A DNA stretch of 64,000 bases, taken from contig CAWDLI010000004.1 of NCBI GenBank assembly GCA_963803245.1, positions 124,001 to 188,000 on the forward strand, given 5' to 3'. The notes below the pieces were generated by a model that had not been told where the DNA came from, searched no databases, and was given only the letters and a program-made list of their open reading frames with translations. How positions within the stretch are numbered: the stretch's first letter is position 1; each line of letters opens with the position of its first letter. This document shows, piece after piece, positions 41,492-50,106 of this stretch. This stretch comes from JACVRW01 sp963803245. Lineage in GTDB: Bacteria > Actinomycetota > Thermoleophilia > Solirubrobacterales > Thermoleophilaceae. A program made the translations under genes and the position numbers.

Positions 41492-41497
41492 TACCGT
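41492..41497 (+). promoter_or_regulatory. -10 element of a leaderless promoter for the membrane protein gene
   Basis: TACCGT, seven bases before ATG 41505. No upstream Shine-Dalgarno sequence is present, consistent with a leaderless message. Confidence 0.4.
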
Positions 41498-41504
41498 CGC
41501 GTTC

Positions 41505-42314
41505 ATGAACGGAAAACTTGACGTCGGCGGCGTGTTCGAGAGGGTCTTCGCGATCTACCGGGACCAGTTCACGCTCCTGGTGCCCGCGGCGCTGCTGATC
41601 TTCGTGCCGGTCGCGATCCTGAACGGAGTGCTGCTCTCGAGCGGCGGAGTGCTCATCGCCCTGCTCACCGCGTTGATCGGGACGGTCGCCACCTACTGGT
41701 TCCAGGGCATGGTGGTGGAGGCGGCCCACGACATCATGGACGGACGCCGCGACCACACGGTCGGGACCCTGCTCTCGTCGGTGCGTCCCGTGCTCGTGAC
41801 GCTGGTGCTCACCGGCATCGTGGCCGGCATCGGCATCCTGATCGGCTTCATCCTGCTGATCGTTCCCGGCCTCTTCCTGATCACGATCTGGGCGCTGGCC
41901 GCGCCGGTCGTGGTCATCGAGCGCAAGGGGGTCATGGACTCCCTCGCCCGCAGCCGCGGGCTGGTGCGCGGCCACGGCTGGCAGGTCTTCGCCGTGATCG
42001 TCGTGCTGCTGCTCCTGAACATCGTGCTCGGCGGCGTGGTCCAGGCGATCCTGGTGTCCCTCAGCGACGACGTGCTGGGTTACGCGGTGGCCAACCTGCT
42101 GACGAGCGTGCTGGTCGGTCCGCTCTCCGCGCTCGCCGCGGCGGTCCTCTACTTCGAGCTTCTGCGTCTCCACGGCGAGGCGGCGGACGCGAGCGGGGCG
42201 GTGGCGCCCGCGCCCGCGGCCGCGGCCGGTCCGGAGGCGCCGTTGCCCTCCGCCCCCGCCGGCGATGCGCCCGGGGCGGCACCGGACACCCGTCCGCCCG
42301 CCCCCGGGGCATAG
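41505..42314 (+). CDS. Polytopic membrane protein (DUF975/GPDPase-membrane-like)
   Basis: 269 residues. N-terminal VGGVFERVFAIYRDQFTLLV, then about six helices with the LLIVPGLFLITIWALAAPVV segment and VMDSLARSRGLVRGHGWQVF loop. These are seen in the membrane domain of glycerophosphodiester phosphodiesterase-like and YciC-like proteins. It ends in a Pro/Ala-rich cytoplasmic tail (APAPAAAAGPEAPLPSAPAG) that looks disordered. Function not known. Confidence 0.8.
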   Translation: MNGKLDVGGVFERVFAIYRDQFTLLVPAALLIFVPVAILNGVLLSSGGVLIALLTALIGTVATYWFQGMVVEAAHDIMDGRRDHTVGTLLSSVRPVLVTLVLTGIVAGIGILIGFILLIVPGLFLITIWALAAPVVVIERKGVMDSLARSRGLVRGHGWQVFAVIVVLLLLNIVLGGVVQAILVSLSDDVLGYAVANLLTSVLVGPLSALAAAVLYFELLRLHGEAADASGAVAPAPAAAAGPEAPLPSAPAGDAPGAAPDTRPPAPGA

Positions 42315-42348
42315 ACGCCACTGGGTTTCCCGCTCGCGCCGCGGTCGG

Positions 42349-42354
42349 CATACT
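42349..42354 (+). promoter_or_regulatory. -10 element of a leaderless promoter for the glutamine amidotransferase-like gene
   Basis: CATACT with seven bases to ATG 42362. Its spacing matches the other leaderless candidates. Confidence 0.35.
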
Positions 42355-42361
42355 CGACCGC

Positions 42362-43084
42362 ATGCGGGTCCTCGCGATCGTCCACCAGGCGGACGCCGGC
42401 GCCGGTGTGTTCGGTGACGTGGCGCGGGAGTCGGGCCACGACCTGGTGGAGTGGGCGCCCACGAACGGGGGCCCGCCGGAGCTCGACGGGCTGGGCGCCG
42501 CGATGGTCTTCGGGGGCGCCATGCACGTGGACCAGGAGGACGCGAACCCGTGGATGCGCGGCGAGAAGGAGCTGCTGCGCCGGCTCCTCGCCGACGGCGT
42601 CCCGCTCCTGGGGGTGTGCCTCGGATCCCAGCTGCTCGCGGAAGCGGCCGGAGGCGCTCCCCGGCGCGCCTCGCAGCCGGAGATCGGGTGGATTCCGATC
42701 GAGCTGACCGCCGCGGCCGGCTCCGATCCGCTGTTCGCACCCCTGCCGAAGCGGTTCGACGCGCTCGAGTGGCACAGCTACGAGGCCGCGCTCCCCGACG
42801 GAGCCGTGGCCCTCGCGCATAGCCCGGTGTGCCTTCAGGCCTACCGGTTGCGAGACGGCGCTCGCGCGTGGGGGATGCAGTTCCACGCGGAGGTCACGAG
42901 CACCGATGTGAACGCCTGGCTCGACACCTGGGACAGCGACGAGGACGCGGTGCGGATCGGCCTCGACCCCGAGGGCATGCGCGCCGAGACGATCGCGCGC
43001 CTCGGCGCCTGGAGCGAGCTCGGACGGGGCATCGCCGGCCGCTTCCTCGCGGCGGCCGCCGGCGACCCCGTCACTCCGGGGTGA
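42362..43084 (+). CDS. Class I glutamine amidotransferase-like protein
   Basis: 240 residues. It has the nucleophile elbow LLGVCLGSQLLAEA and the catalytic His-Glu region WGMQFHAEVT. No synthetase domain is attached, so it is the stand-alone type related to GMP-synthase-like amidotransferases; the acceptor is unknown. It overlaps the end of the convergent SDR gene by 14 bases and is next to the gamma-glutamylation cluster, which may or may not be functional association. Confidence 0.88.
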   Translation: MRVLAIVHQADAGAGVFGDVARESGHDLVEWAPTNGGPPELDGLGAAMVFGGAMHVDQEDANPWMRGEKELLRRLLADGVPLLGVCLGSQLLAEAAGGAPRRASQPEIGWIPIELTAAAGSDPLFAPLPKRFDALEWHSYEAALPDGAVALAHSPVCLQAYRLRDGARAWGMQFHAEVTSTDVNAWLDTWDSDEDAVRIGLDPEGMRAETIARLGAWSELGRGIAGRFLAAAAGDPVTPG

Positions 43085-43814
43085 CGTAGGCGGAGGAGAT
43101 CCCGCCGTCCACCATGAATGCCTGGGCGGTGACGTAGGACGACTCGTCGCTCGCCAGGAACAGCGCGCCGTTGGCCACCTCGCGCGCCTCCGCGAAGCGG
43201 CCCATCGGGATGTGCACCAGGCGTCGCGCCGCCTGCTCGGGATCCTTCGCGAACAGCTCCTGGAGCAGCGGCGTGTTCACGGGACCTGGGCAGAGCGCGT
43301 TCACCCGCACCCCGCTGCGGGCGAACTCCACCCCCAGCTCGCGCGAGAGGGCCAGCACCCCGCCCTTCGACGCCGTGTACGAGATCTGGGACGTGGCGGC
43401 CGCCATGACCGCCACGAACGACGCCGTGTTGATCACCGAGCCGCCGCCGCCCTCGAGCAGGTGCGGGATCCCGTGCTTGCAGCACAGGAAGACCGACTTG
43501 AGGTTCACGTCCTGCACGCGCTGCCAGGCCTCGAGCGAGGTCTCGAGCACCGAGACGTCGTCCGGCGGGGAGATCCCCGCGTTGTTGAAGAGCACGTCGA
43601 TCCGCCCGAACTCCTCGCGCGCACGTGTATAAACGCCCCGGACCTGGTCCTCGTCGGTCACATCGGCCTGGAGCGCCAGATCGGTGGCGCTGTTCGGGCT
43701 GAGGTCCACGCCGACCACCCGCGCGCCCTCCTCGCGGAAGCGAGCGGCGGTCTCGGCTCCGATGCCGCTCGCCGCGCCGGTGATCACACACACTTTTCCG
43801 TCCAGTCGGGCCAA
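43071..43814 (-). CDS. Short-chain dehydrogenase/reductase
   Basis: 247 residues. NAD(P)-binding motif GAASGIGAETAARF, NNAG, catalytic Ser in VINTASFVAVMAA, and YTASKGGVLAL with Tyr and Lys. C-terminal AFMVDGGISSAYV. It is the last gene of the permease/ligase/hydrolase/ALDH operon, as in streptomycete gamma-glutamyl-amine clusters where an SDR is often present. It probably oxidises or reduces an intermediate alcohol or aldehyde. Confidence 0.92.
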   Translation of the reverse strand: MARLDGKVCVITGAASGIGAETAARFREEGARVVGVDLSPNSATDLALQADVTDEDQVRGVYTRAREEFGRIDVLFNNAGISPPDDVSVLETSLEAWQRVQDVNLKSVFLCCKHGIPHLLEGGGGSVINTASFVAVMAAATSQISYTASKGGVLALSRELGVEFARSGVRVNALCPGPVNTPLLQELFAKDPEQAARRLVHIPMGRFAEAREVANGALFLASDESSYVTAQAFMVDGGISSAYVTPE

Positions 43815-43817
43815 TGT

Positions 43818-45173
43818 TCACCCCGTCGCGTAGTAGACGTTCTTCAGCTCGGTGTAGTGCTCGAGAGCGTCGGGCCCGAGCTCACGGCCGAGCCCCGACT
43901 GCTTGAAGCCGCCGAACGGGGTGGCCACCCGCACGGAGGTGTTCGAGTTGATCGAGATGACACCGGTGTCGAGCGCGCGCGCCACGCGGAGGCCGCGCGC
44001 GCCGTCGCGAGTCCAGACCGACCCGCTCAGGCCATAGATGGTGTCGTTCGCCAACCGGATCGCCTCGGCCTCATCGCGGAACGGGATCACGCAGGCCACC
44101 GGCCCGAAGATCTCCTCGCGCGCGGGGCGGTCGTCGTTTGCCACGGGGCAGAGGACCGTCGGCGGGAACCAGTAGCCGGGCCCGTCAGGGGCGGAGCCGC
44201 GGATCGCCACGGGCGCGTCGTCGGGGACGAACGAGGCGACCGTCCGGCGGTGGTCCGCGGAGATCAGCGGACCCATGGCGGTGGACTCGTCGAGTGGGTC
44301 GCCCACGGTGATCTCGCCAACCGCCTCCTCCAGGCGCTCCATGAAGCGGTCGAGCGCCGAGCGCTCCACGAGGATGCGCGAGCGGGCACAGCAGTCCTGC
44401 CCCGCGTTGCCGAACACGGCTCCGGGCGCCGCTTCGGCGGCCTGCTCGAGGTCGGCGTCGGCGAACACGATGTTGGCCGACTTGCCACCGAGCTCCAGGG
44501 TCACGCGCTTGATGGTCCCGGCCGCGCTCTCCGCGATCGCGCGCCCCACCTCGGTCGAGCCCGTGAAGGCCACCTTGGCCACGTCCGGGTGCTCCACGAG
44601 CCGCTGCCCGCAGACCGAACCGGGGCCCGCCACGACGTTGAGCACGCCCTCGGGGAGTCCGGCCTCGAGGGCGATCCGCTCCAGCTCGAGCGACGTGAGC
44701 GGGGTGAGCTCGGCCGGCTTCAGCACCACGGTGTTGCCGGCCGCCAGCGCCGGGGCCACCTTCCAAGACGCGATCGTGAGCGGGAAGTTCCACGGGGTGA
44801 TCAGGGCCACCACTCCGAGCGGCTCGCGGAACGTCATGTCCACTCCGCCCGGCACGGGGATGGTCTTGCCGGTCAGCCGCTCGGGGGCGCCGGCGTAGTA
44901 GCGGAAGGTGTCCACGACCATGCCCATCTCGCCGCGCGCGTCGCCGATCGGCTTCCCGGCGTTGCGCGCCTCGAGCGTCGCCAGCTCGTCCACGTGCTCC
45001 TCGAGCGTGTTGGCCAGCCGGTGCAGCACGGCGCTCCGGTCGGGCGGCGTGAGCGCGCGCCACGCCGGGAAGGCCGCCCGGGCACGCTCCACCGCGGCGT
45101 CGGCCTCCTCGGCTCCCGCGCGCGGGACCTCCGCCATGACCGCCTCGGTGGCCGGCTCGATCACCTGGATCAT
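43818..45173 (-). CDS. Aldehyde dehydrogenase, gamma-glutamyl-aminoaldehyde type by context
   Basis: 451 residues. It carries FTGSTEVGR, the glutamate in ELGGKSAN, the catalytic cysteine in GNAGQDCCARSR and PFGGFKQSGLGRELG near the C-terminus. In a gamma-glutamylation route, it should oxidise gamma-glutamyl-gamma-aminobutyraldehyde or a related aldehyde to the acid, NAD-dependently. Its ATG overlaps the stop of the C26 hydrolase gene upstream by four bases; the SDR gene follows within four bases. Confidence 0.93.
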   Translation of the reverse strand: MIQVIEPATEAVMAEVPRAGAEEADAAVERARAAFPAWRALTPPDRSAVLHRLANTLEEHVDELATLEARNAGKPIGDARGEMGMVVDTFRYYAGAPERLTGKTIPVPGGVDMTFREPLGVVALITPWNFPLTIASWKVAPALAAGNTVVLKPAELTPLTSLELERIALEAGLPEGVLNVVAGPGSVCGQRLVEHPDVAKVAFTGSTEVGRAIAESAAGTIKRVTLELGGKSANIVFADADLEQAAEAAPGAVFGNAGQDCCARSRILVERSALDRFMERLEEAVGEITVGDPLDESTAMGPLISADHRRTVASFVPDDAPVAIRGSAPDGPGYWFPPTVLCPVANDDRPAREEIFGPVACVIPFRDEAEAIRLANDTIYGLSGSVWTRDGARGLRVARALDTGVISINSNTSVRVATPFGGFKQSGLGRELGPDALEHYTELKNVYYATG

Positions 45174-45901
45174 CCGACGGCCGATCCCCGCCCGGCCCGT
45201 GCCCGCTCGACGAAGGCGGAGATCACGCGGCTCCGCTCGTCCTCCTCGGGATGCCAGAGCACACCGAGCGCGAAGCGGTCGCCCGCGAGCTCGATCGCCT
45301 CGGGCAGCTCGTCGGCGGCGGCGCGACCGGTCACGCGGAGCCCTTCCCCCACCTCGTCAATCCCCTGGTGGTGGTGCGACTTGACCGCGCTCGACTCGGA
45401 CCCGACCACGCGCGCTGCCAGCGACCCGGGCTCGAGTCGCACCTCGTGGTCCGAGAACGTGCCCGGCACCGCCCGGTGGTCCTCGTGGCCGACGGCGTCG
45501 GGCACGTGCTGGTCGAGAGTGCCCCCGAGGGCCACGTTGAGCATCTGCATGCCCCGGCAGATCCCGAGCACGGGGATCTCGCGCTCGAGCGCGCGGTGGG
45601 TCAGGGCGAGCTCGAAGCGGTCGCGCTCGGGCCAGGTGCCGTGCGTCTCCTCGTGGGGCCGGGCCCCGTAGGTGCCCGGGTCCAGGTCGGCGCCGCCCGC
45701 CAGCACCAGGCCGTCGATCAGGTCAAGCGCCTGGTCGGGCTCCTCGGCGCTGGCGTCGTCGGGCGGCAACAGGATCGCCATCGCGTCGGCAGCCTGAACC
45801 GCGTTCGTGTAGGTGCGCGGCGAGAGGTTGCAGAGCACCTCCCACGCCCGCCAGCGGACGACCTCCGTCGCGCTGCATATTCCGATGACGGGGCGGCTCA
45901 C
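45170..45901 (-). CDS. Gamma-glutamyl-GABA hydrolase-like protein (peptidase C26)
   Basis: 243 residues from GTG 45901, overlapping the ligase stop as GTGA. Motifs: GIC near the N-terminus, LVLAGGADLDPGTYG, the nucleophile in VLGICRGMQMLNV, and VKSHHHQGID with LGVLWHPEEDE that supplies His and Glu. PuuD-type enzymes remove the glutamyl group from gamma-glutamyl intermediates. It lies between the ligase and the aldehyde dehydrogenase and should act after the aldehyde step. Confidence 0.92.
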   Translation of the reverse strand: MSRPVIGICSATEVVRWRAWEVLCNLSPRTYTNAVQAADAMAILLPPDDASAEEPDQALDLIDGLVLAGGADLDPGTYGARPHEETHGTWPERDRFELALTHRALEREIPVLGICRGMQMLNVALGGTLDQHVPDAVGHEDHRAVPGTFSDHEVRLEPGSLAARVVGSESSAVKSHHHQGIDEVGEGLRVTGRAAADELPEAIELAGDRFALGVLWHPEEDERSRVISAFVERARAGRGSAVG

Positions 45902-47229
45902 AAACGCTCGAAGCCGCGGAACTTCTCCCAGTCCGTGACCGCGGACTCGTAGGCGTCCAGCTCCACCTTCGCGCGGTTCAGGTAGTGGTCCACGACCTCC
46001 TGCCCGAAGGCGTCGCGCGCCACCTCCGAGCCGGCGAACAGGTCGCGTGCCGCGTACATCGTGTGCGGCACCCGCTCCTTGTCGGCCTCGTAGGCGTTCC
46101 CCTCGAACGGCGCCTCGAGCGGCAGTTCCTTGTCGATGCCGTGCAGCCCGGCCGCGATCATCGCGGCGAGCGCCAGGTAGGGGTTCACGTCCGCACCCGG
46201 CAGCCGGTTCTCGAGCCTCTGCGCCTGCCCGTGACCCACCACGCGCAGGGAGCAGGTGCGGTTGTCGTGTCCCCACGCCACCGCGGTCGGCGCGAACGAG
46301 CCCTCCACGAAGCGCTTGTACGAGTTCACCTGCGGGGCGAAGAAGAGCGTCAGCTCACGCAGGCACGCGAGCTGCCCGGCGAGGAAGCGGTGGAAGACCT
46401 GCTCGTCGTCCGCGAACACGCTGCCGCCGTCCTCGTTCTGGAGCGAGAGGTGGATGTGGCACGAGTTGCCCTCGCGCTCGTCCAGCTTGGCGATGAAGGT
46501 GATCGCGTAGCCCTCCTGCGAGGCGATCTCCTTGGCGCCGGTCTTGTAGAGGGCGTGGTCGTCGGCGGTGGCGAGCGCGTTGCCGTAGCGGAAGTTGATC
46601 TCGTGCTGGCCGAAGTTGCACTCGCCCTTCGAGTTCTCGACGCGCATCCCCGCGCCCTGCATCGAGTTTCGGATGCGCCGGATCAGCGGCTCCACCCGCG
46701 CGGTGCCCAGCATCGAGTAGTCCACGTTGTAGAGGTTGGCCGGATCGAGATCGCGGTACCCCTTGCGCCACGCCTCCTCGTAGGTGTCGTTGAAGAGGAT
46801 GAACTCGAGCTCGGTGCCCGCCGCCGCGGTCCAGCCGCGTTCCGCCAGACGCGCGAGCTGGCGCCGCAGGATCTGCCGCGGCGACGCCACCACCTCGGAG
46901 CCGTCCTCCCACTCGAGGTCGCCCATCAGGTGGACGGTGCCCGGGTGCCATGGGATCGGCCGGAGCGTGTCGAGATCCGGGTTCATCACGAAGTCGCCGT
47001 AGCCGCGCGACCAGGAGGACATCTCGTAGCCGGACACCGTGTTCATGTCCACGTCCACGGCGAGCAGGTAGTTGCAGCCCTCCGCGGAGTGGTCCGACAC
47101 CTCGTCGAGGAAATGGGAGGCCGTCAGCCGCTTGCCCTGCAGACGGCCCTCCATGTCGGCGATGGTGAGCAGCACCGTGTCGACGGTGCCGTCGTTGACG
47201 GCCTTCTTGAGATCGTCGACGGAGAGCAT
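45898..47229 (-). CDS. Glutamine-synthetase-like gamma-glutamyl-amine ligase
   Basis: 443 residues, shorter than true GlnA. The ATP/Glu site region GTELEFILFNDTYEE, GECNFGQHEINFRYG, SCHIHLSL, NRTCSLRVVGHGQAQRLENR and GADVNPYLALAA are conserved. Together with the hydrolase, ALDH, SDR and permease it points to a polyamine or ethanolamine ligase (GlnA3/GlnA4 or PuuA class), not nitrogen assimilation. Substrate choice between putrescine-like amines and ethanolamine cannot be made from sequence. Confidence 0.9.
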   Translation of the reverse strand: MLSVDDLKKAVNDGTVDTVLLTIADMEGRLQGKRLTASHFLDEVSDHSAEGCNYLLAVDVDMNTVSGYEMSSWSRGYGDFVMNPDLDTLRPIPWHPGTVHLMGDLEWEDGSEVVASPRQILRRQLARLAERGWTAAAGTELEFILFNDTYEEAWRKGYRDLDPANLYNVDYSMLGTARVEPLIRRIRNSMQGAGMRVENSKGECNFGQHEINFRYGNALATADDHALYKTGAKEIASQEGYAITFIAKLDEREGNSCHIHLSLQNEDGGSVFADDEQVFHRFLAGQLACLRELTLFFAPQVNSYKRFVEGSFAPTAVAWGHDNRTCSLRVVGHGQAQRLENRLPGADVNPYLALAAMIAAGLHGIDKELPLEAPFEGNAYEADKERVPHTMYAARDLFAGSEVARDAFGQEVVDHYLNRAKVELDAYESAVTDWEKFRGFERL

Positions 47230-47239
47230 CGGGGCGGCG

Positions 47240-48811
47240 TCAGTCCCGCGTCACTTCGTCTTCTTCGAGCGTGCGGATCGGCCCCTGGTACCGGTCCTTC
47301 GCGCCCAAGAGGTACCAGACGCCGAAAATGAGCGGCAGCAGGATCGCGAACGGCGTGTAGTTCACCAGGCTCGTGTCGAACCCGTCGTTCCAGGGCAGCC
47401 CGGCGGGCGTGTAAGGCAGATCGAGCGAGAACACGACCAGGATCACGAACGCGATCGCGAGACGGTTCACGATCTTGTACCTGCTGCCGAGGTTCCACGG
47501 GCCGGTCTCGAAGCTGTCCCCGGCGCGGAGCCTCAGGTAGATCGGGATGATGTAGGCGAGGTACAGCCCGACCGTGCAGATCCCGGTCAGCGCGAAGAAC
47601 GCGAACGGGATGTTGTTCTTCCCGAACAGCGCCGGGATGGCGATCACGAGCGCCGCCACGGACACCCCGATCACGGCATTGAACGGCACCCGGGCGCTGT
47701 TGACCCTTCCGAAGAGCCACCACCCGGGCATCCCCCGGTCCCGGGAGAACGCGTACCAGGTGCGCGACGCGCTGGTCAGCCCTGCCGCGCCGCAGAAGAT
47801 CTGCCCGATGGTCGCGATGATCAGGATCAGCTTGGCCGCCCACGAGTCGAGCGCGCTTGTGAAGATGGCTCCAACGAAGCCCGCCCCGTCATTCACCGCC
47901 TCCACGTCGTTGGCCGCGAACAGGAAGGCCAGGAGCAGGAACCACCCGATCACGGCGGACCAGAAGACGGAGCGCCAGACGCCCTGCGCAGCCGCGGTCG
48001 CCGCGTCGCGCGTCTCCTCCGCTGTGTGTGCGGACGCGTCGTACCCCGTCTGCGTGTACATCGCCAGAAGGAAGCCGATCGGGAGCACCAGGAACCAGAA
48101 TCCGAGGCTGGTGGTGGATCCGTCGTGAAGGCCGGAGTTGTTGATCCGCTCGCCGAACACGAAGCCCAGGTCCTGATGCTGGTCCGGCACGAAGACGAGC
48201 AGCCCGATCACCACCGCCACGCCGAGCAGGTGCCACCCGACGGAGATGTTGTTCATGAGCGCCAGGCCGCGATCGGCGAAGATGTTGACAAGCGTGTAGA
48301 TGACCAGGATCAGGAAGTAGAGGAGCCAGGTCTCGCTGAGGATGTGCTTCGAGTCCGCGAAGTCGATCCCGAAGATGCTGAACGAGTAGAGCGCGAGCGT
48401 GGCGTTGAGGAAGATGGCCGCTCCGTAGCCGACGGAGGCGACGATGCCCACGAGGCCGACGATGTTGAACCAGCCGGTCATCCAGCTCCAGCCCTTGCCG
48501 CCGAGGTCGTGGGCCCACCAGTAGGGGCCGCCCGCCGTCGGGTACCGCGAGGTCAACTCGGCCATCGAAAACGCCACCATGAGCACGAACGCGCAGAGCA
48601 CCGGCCAGCCGATCGAGACCGCGATCGGGCCGCCGTTCTGCCACGCGAATGCGAACGTCGTGAACGTCCCGGCGAGGACCGAGATGATCGTGAAGGAGAT
48701 CGCGAAGTTCGTGAATCCGGACCAGGCTCGCGAGAGCTCCTGCTTGTAGCCCAGCTCTGCCAGGCGCTGCTCGTCGCGACTCTCCGTGTCCCTGGCGTCC
48801 GACATCCGCAT
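47240..48811 (-). CDS. Amino acid/amine permease (APC superfamily)
   Basis: 523 residues from ATG 48811 (ATG 48805 is alternative). About twelve to fourteen membrane helices with FTNFAISFTIISVLAGTFTT and SMAELTSRYPTAGGPYWWA, the pattern of APC amine/GABA permeases. The gene is first in the operon ahead of the ligase, with ten bases between them. It should import the amine that the ligase acts on. Confidence 0.92.
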   Translation of the reverse strand: MRMSDARDTESRDEQRLAELGYKQELSRAWSGFTNFAISFTIISVLAGTFTTFAFAWQNGGPIAVSIGWPVLCAFVLMVAFSMAELTSRYPTAGGPYWWAHDLGGKGWSWMTGWFNIVGLVGIVASVGYGAAIFLNATLALYSFSIFGIDFADSKHILSETWLLYFLILVIYTLVNIFADRGLALMNNISVGWHLLGVAVVIGLLVFVPDQHQDLGFVFGERINNSGLHDGSTTSLGFWFLVLPIGFLLAMYTQTGYDASAHTAEETRDAATAAAQGVWRSVFWSAVIGWFLLLAFLFAANDVEAVNDGAGFVGAIFTSALDSWAAKLILIIATIGQIFCGAAGLTSASRTWYAFSRDRGMPGWWLFGRVNSARVPFNAVIGVSVAALVIAIPALFGKNNIPFAFFALTGICTVGLYLAYIIPIYLRLRAGDSFETGPWNLGSRYKIVNRLAIAFVILVVFSLDLPYTPAGLPWNDGFDTSLVNYTPFAILLPLIFGVWYLLGAKDRYQGPIRTLEEDEVTRD

Positions 48812-48943
48812 CCCCCCCGAGTCCGGGCCCTGGTGGCACCTCGCCACTGACCTCGCGGGCCAAAAGGTCTAATGAACCTGCCTTCTGAGGCGGCAACTCT
48901 AAGGTGACGACTGCCACAAAGTCAAGATACGTAGCACCCATGG

Positions 48944-48972
48944 TTGCGTCTTCCCAAAAGGGCCCTTAGGGT
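48944..48972 (+). promoter_or_regulatory. Leaderless sigma70-type promoter of the FAD dehydrogenase gene
   Basis: TTGCGT at 48944-48949, 17-base spacer, TAGGGT at 48967-48972, then six bases to GTG 48979. The transcript should begin on or next to the start codon. It is the best complete example of the recurring promoter form in this window. The 130 bases between 48812 and 48943 must also hold the divergent permease promoter, which I cannot place. Confidence 0.6.
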
Positions 48973-48978
48973 CGCCGC

Positions 48979-50106
48979 GTGGAAGCCGACGCCGGTGTGA
49001 TCGGAGCGGGTGTGATCGGCGCCGCCGTGGCGCTCGCGCTCGCGCGGCGCGGCGCCCGCGTGACGGTGGTCGAGGCCGAGCCCGAGCCCGCTCTCGCGGC
49101 GAGCGGAACCAACTCCGGCATCCTCCACACGGGCTTCGACTCGACCCCCGGCGAGCTCGAAACGAGGCTCATCCTGCGCGCCGCGGAGCTGCGAGAACCC
49201 GTGCTGGACGCGCTCGGCATCCCGGCCCTGCGCTGCGGCGCGCTCCTCCGCGCCCACGACGACGAGGAACGCTCAACCGTGGCGCGATTGGCGTCCCGGG
49301 CCCGGCACAACGGCGTGGCCGTGGAGCTTGCCGCCGACGGCTCGCTGCGTGTGCCCGGCGAGTCCGTGACCGACCCCGTCCTATACACGCGCGCACTGCT
49401 CGGCGCCGCCGAGGACCTCGGCGCCCAGCTTCGGACGCGCTGGCGGGCGGCCTCGCTGCGAGCTACTCCCGAGGGGCTCGAGGTGGAGGAGGCCCGAGGC
49501 GAGCGCCTTCGCGCGCGCGTGATCGTGAACTGCACCGGCCTCCACGCGGACGACGTGGCACGCATGGCGGGTGACCACTCGTTCGAGATCTACCCGCGCA
49601 AGGGGGAGTTCCTGGTGTTCGACCCACCGGACGGTCGACCGATCGACAGGATCCTGCTGCCGGTCCCGACCGCAAGGACCAAGGGGGTGCTCGTGTTCCC
49701 CACGCTCGACGGCAAGGTGGTGGCGGGACCGACCGCCGTGGACCTGGAGGACAAGGACGACTGGTCCGTGCGCCCCGAGGCGGCCGCGGAGATCCTCCCC
49801 AAGGCCGTGCGGATGCATCCGCCGCTCGAGGGCGCCGAGCCGATCGCCGCCTACGCGGGACTGCGGCCGGCCGGCCGCGGCGTGAACTACGCGATCGGAC
49901 ACTCGGCGGCGTGCCCCGGGCTGGTGAACGTGGCCGCGGTGCGCTCCACCGGGCTGACCGCCTCGCTGGGTGTGGCCGAGCACGTGGCCGGTCTCGTCGC
50001 CGAGCTTGGGTTGGCTCTGGGAGACCCGGCCCCGCTCGGGCGGCGGCCGGCCGGCGAACCGGGGGCCTGGTGGCGCCGGACCGCAGAGTTCAGGGCGGCG
50101 GCATGA
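48979..50106 (+). CDS. FAD-dependent oxidoreductase (LhgO/GlpA-like)
   Basis: 375 residues from GTG 48979. FAD Rossmann motif GVIGAGVIGAAVALALARRG, with VVEAEPEPALAASGTNSGIL; C-terminal AYAGLRPAGRGVNYAIGHS and VAAVRSTGLTASL. The fold matches D-amino acid oxidase/glycerol-3-phosphate dehydrogenase-like enzymes of COG0579. The next gene, overlapping by four bases, is an FGGY kinase of glycerol-kinase type, so a glycerol-3-phosphate or 2-hydroxyacid role is plausible. Confidence 0.85.
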   Translation: MEADAGVIGAGVIGAAVALALARRGARVTVVEAEPEPALAASGTNSGILHTGFDSTPGELETRLILRAAELREPVLDALGIPALRCGALLRAHDDEERSTVARLASRARHNGVAVELAADGSLRVPGESVTDPVLYTRALLGAAEDLGAQLRTRWRAASLRATPEGLEVEEARGERLRARVIVNCTGLHADDVARMAGDHSFEIYPRKGEFLVFDPPDGRPIDRILLPVPTARTKGVLVFPTLDGKVVAGPTAVDLEDKDDWSVRPEAAAEILPKAVRMHPPLEGAEPIAAYAGLRPAGRGVNYAIGHSAACPGLVNVAAVRSTGLTASLGVAEHVAGLVAELGLALGDPAPLGRRPAGEPGAWWRRTAEFRAAA

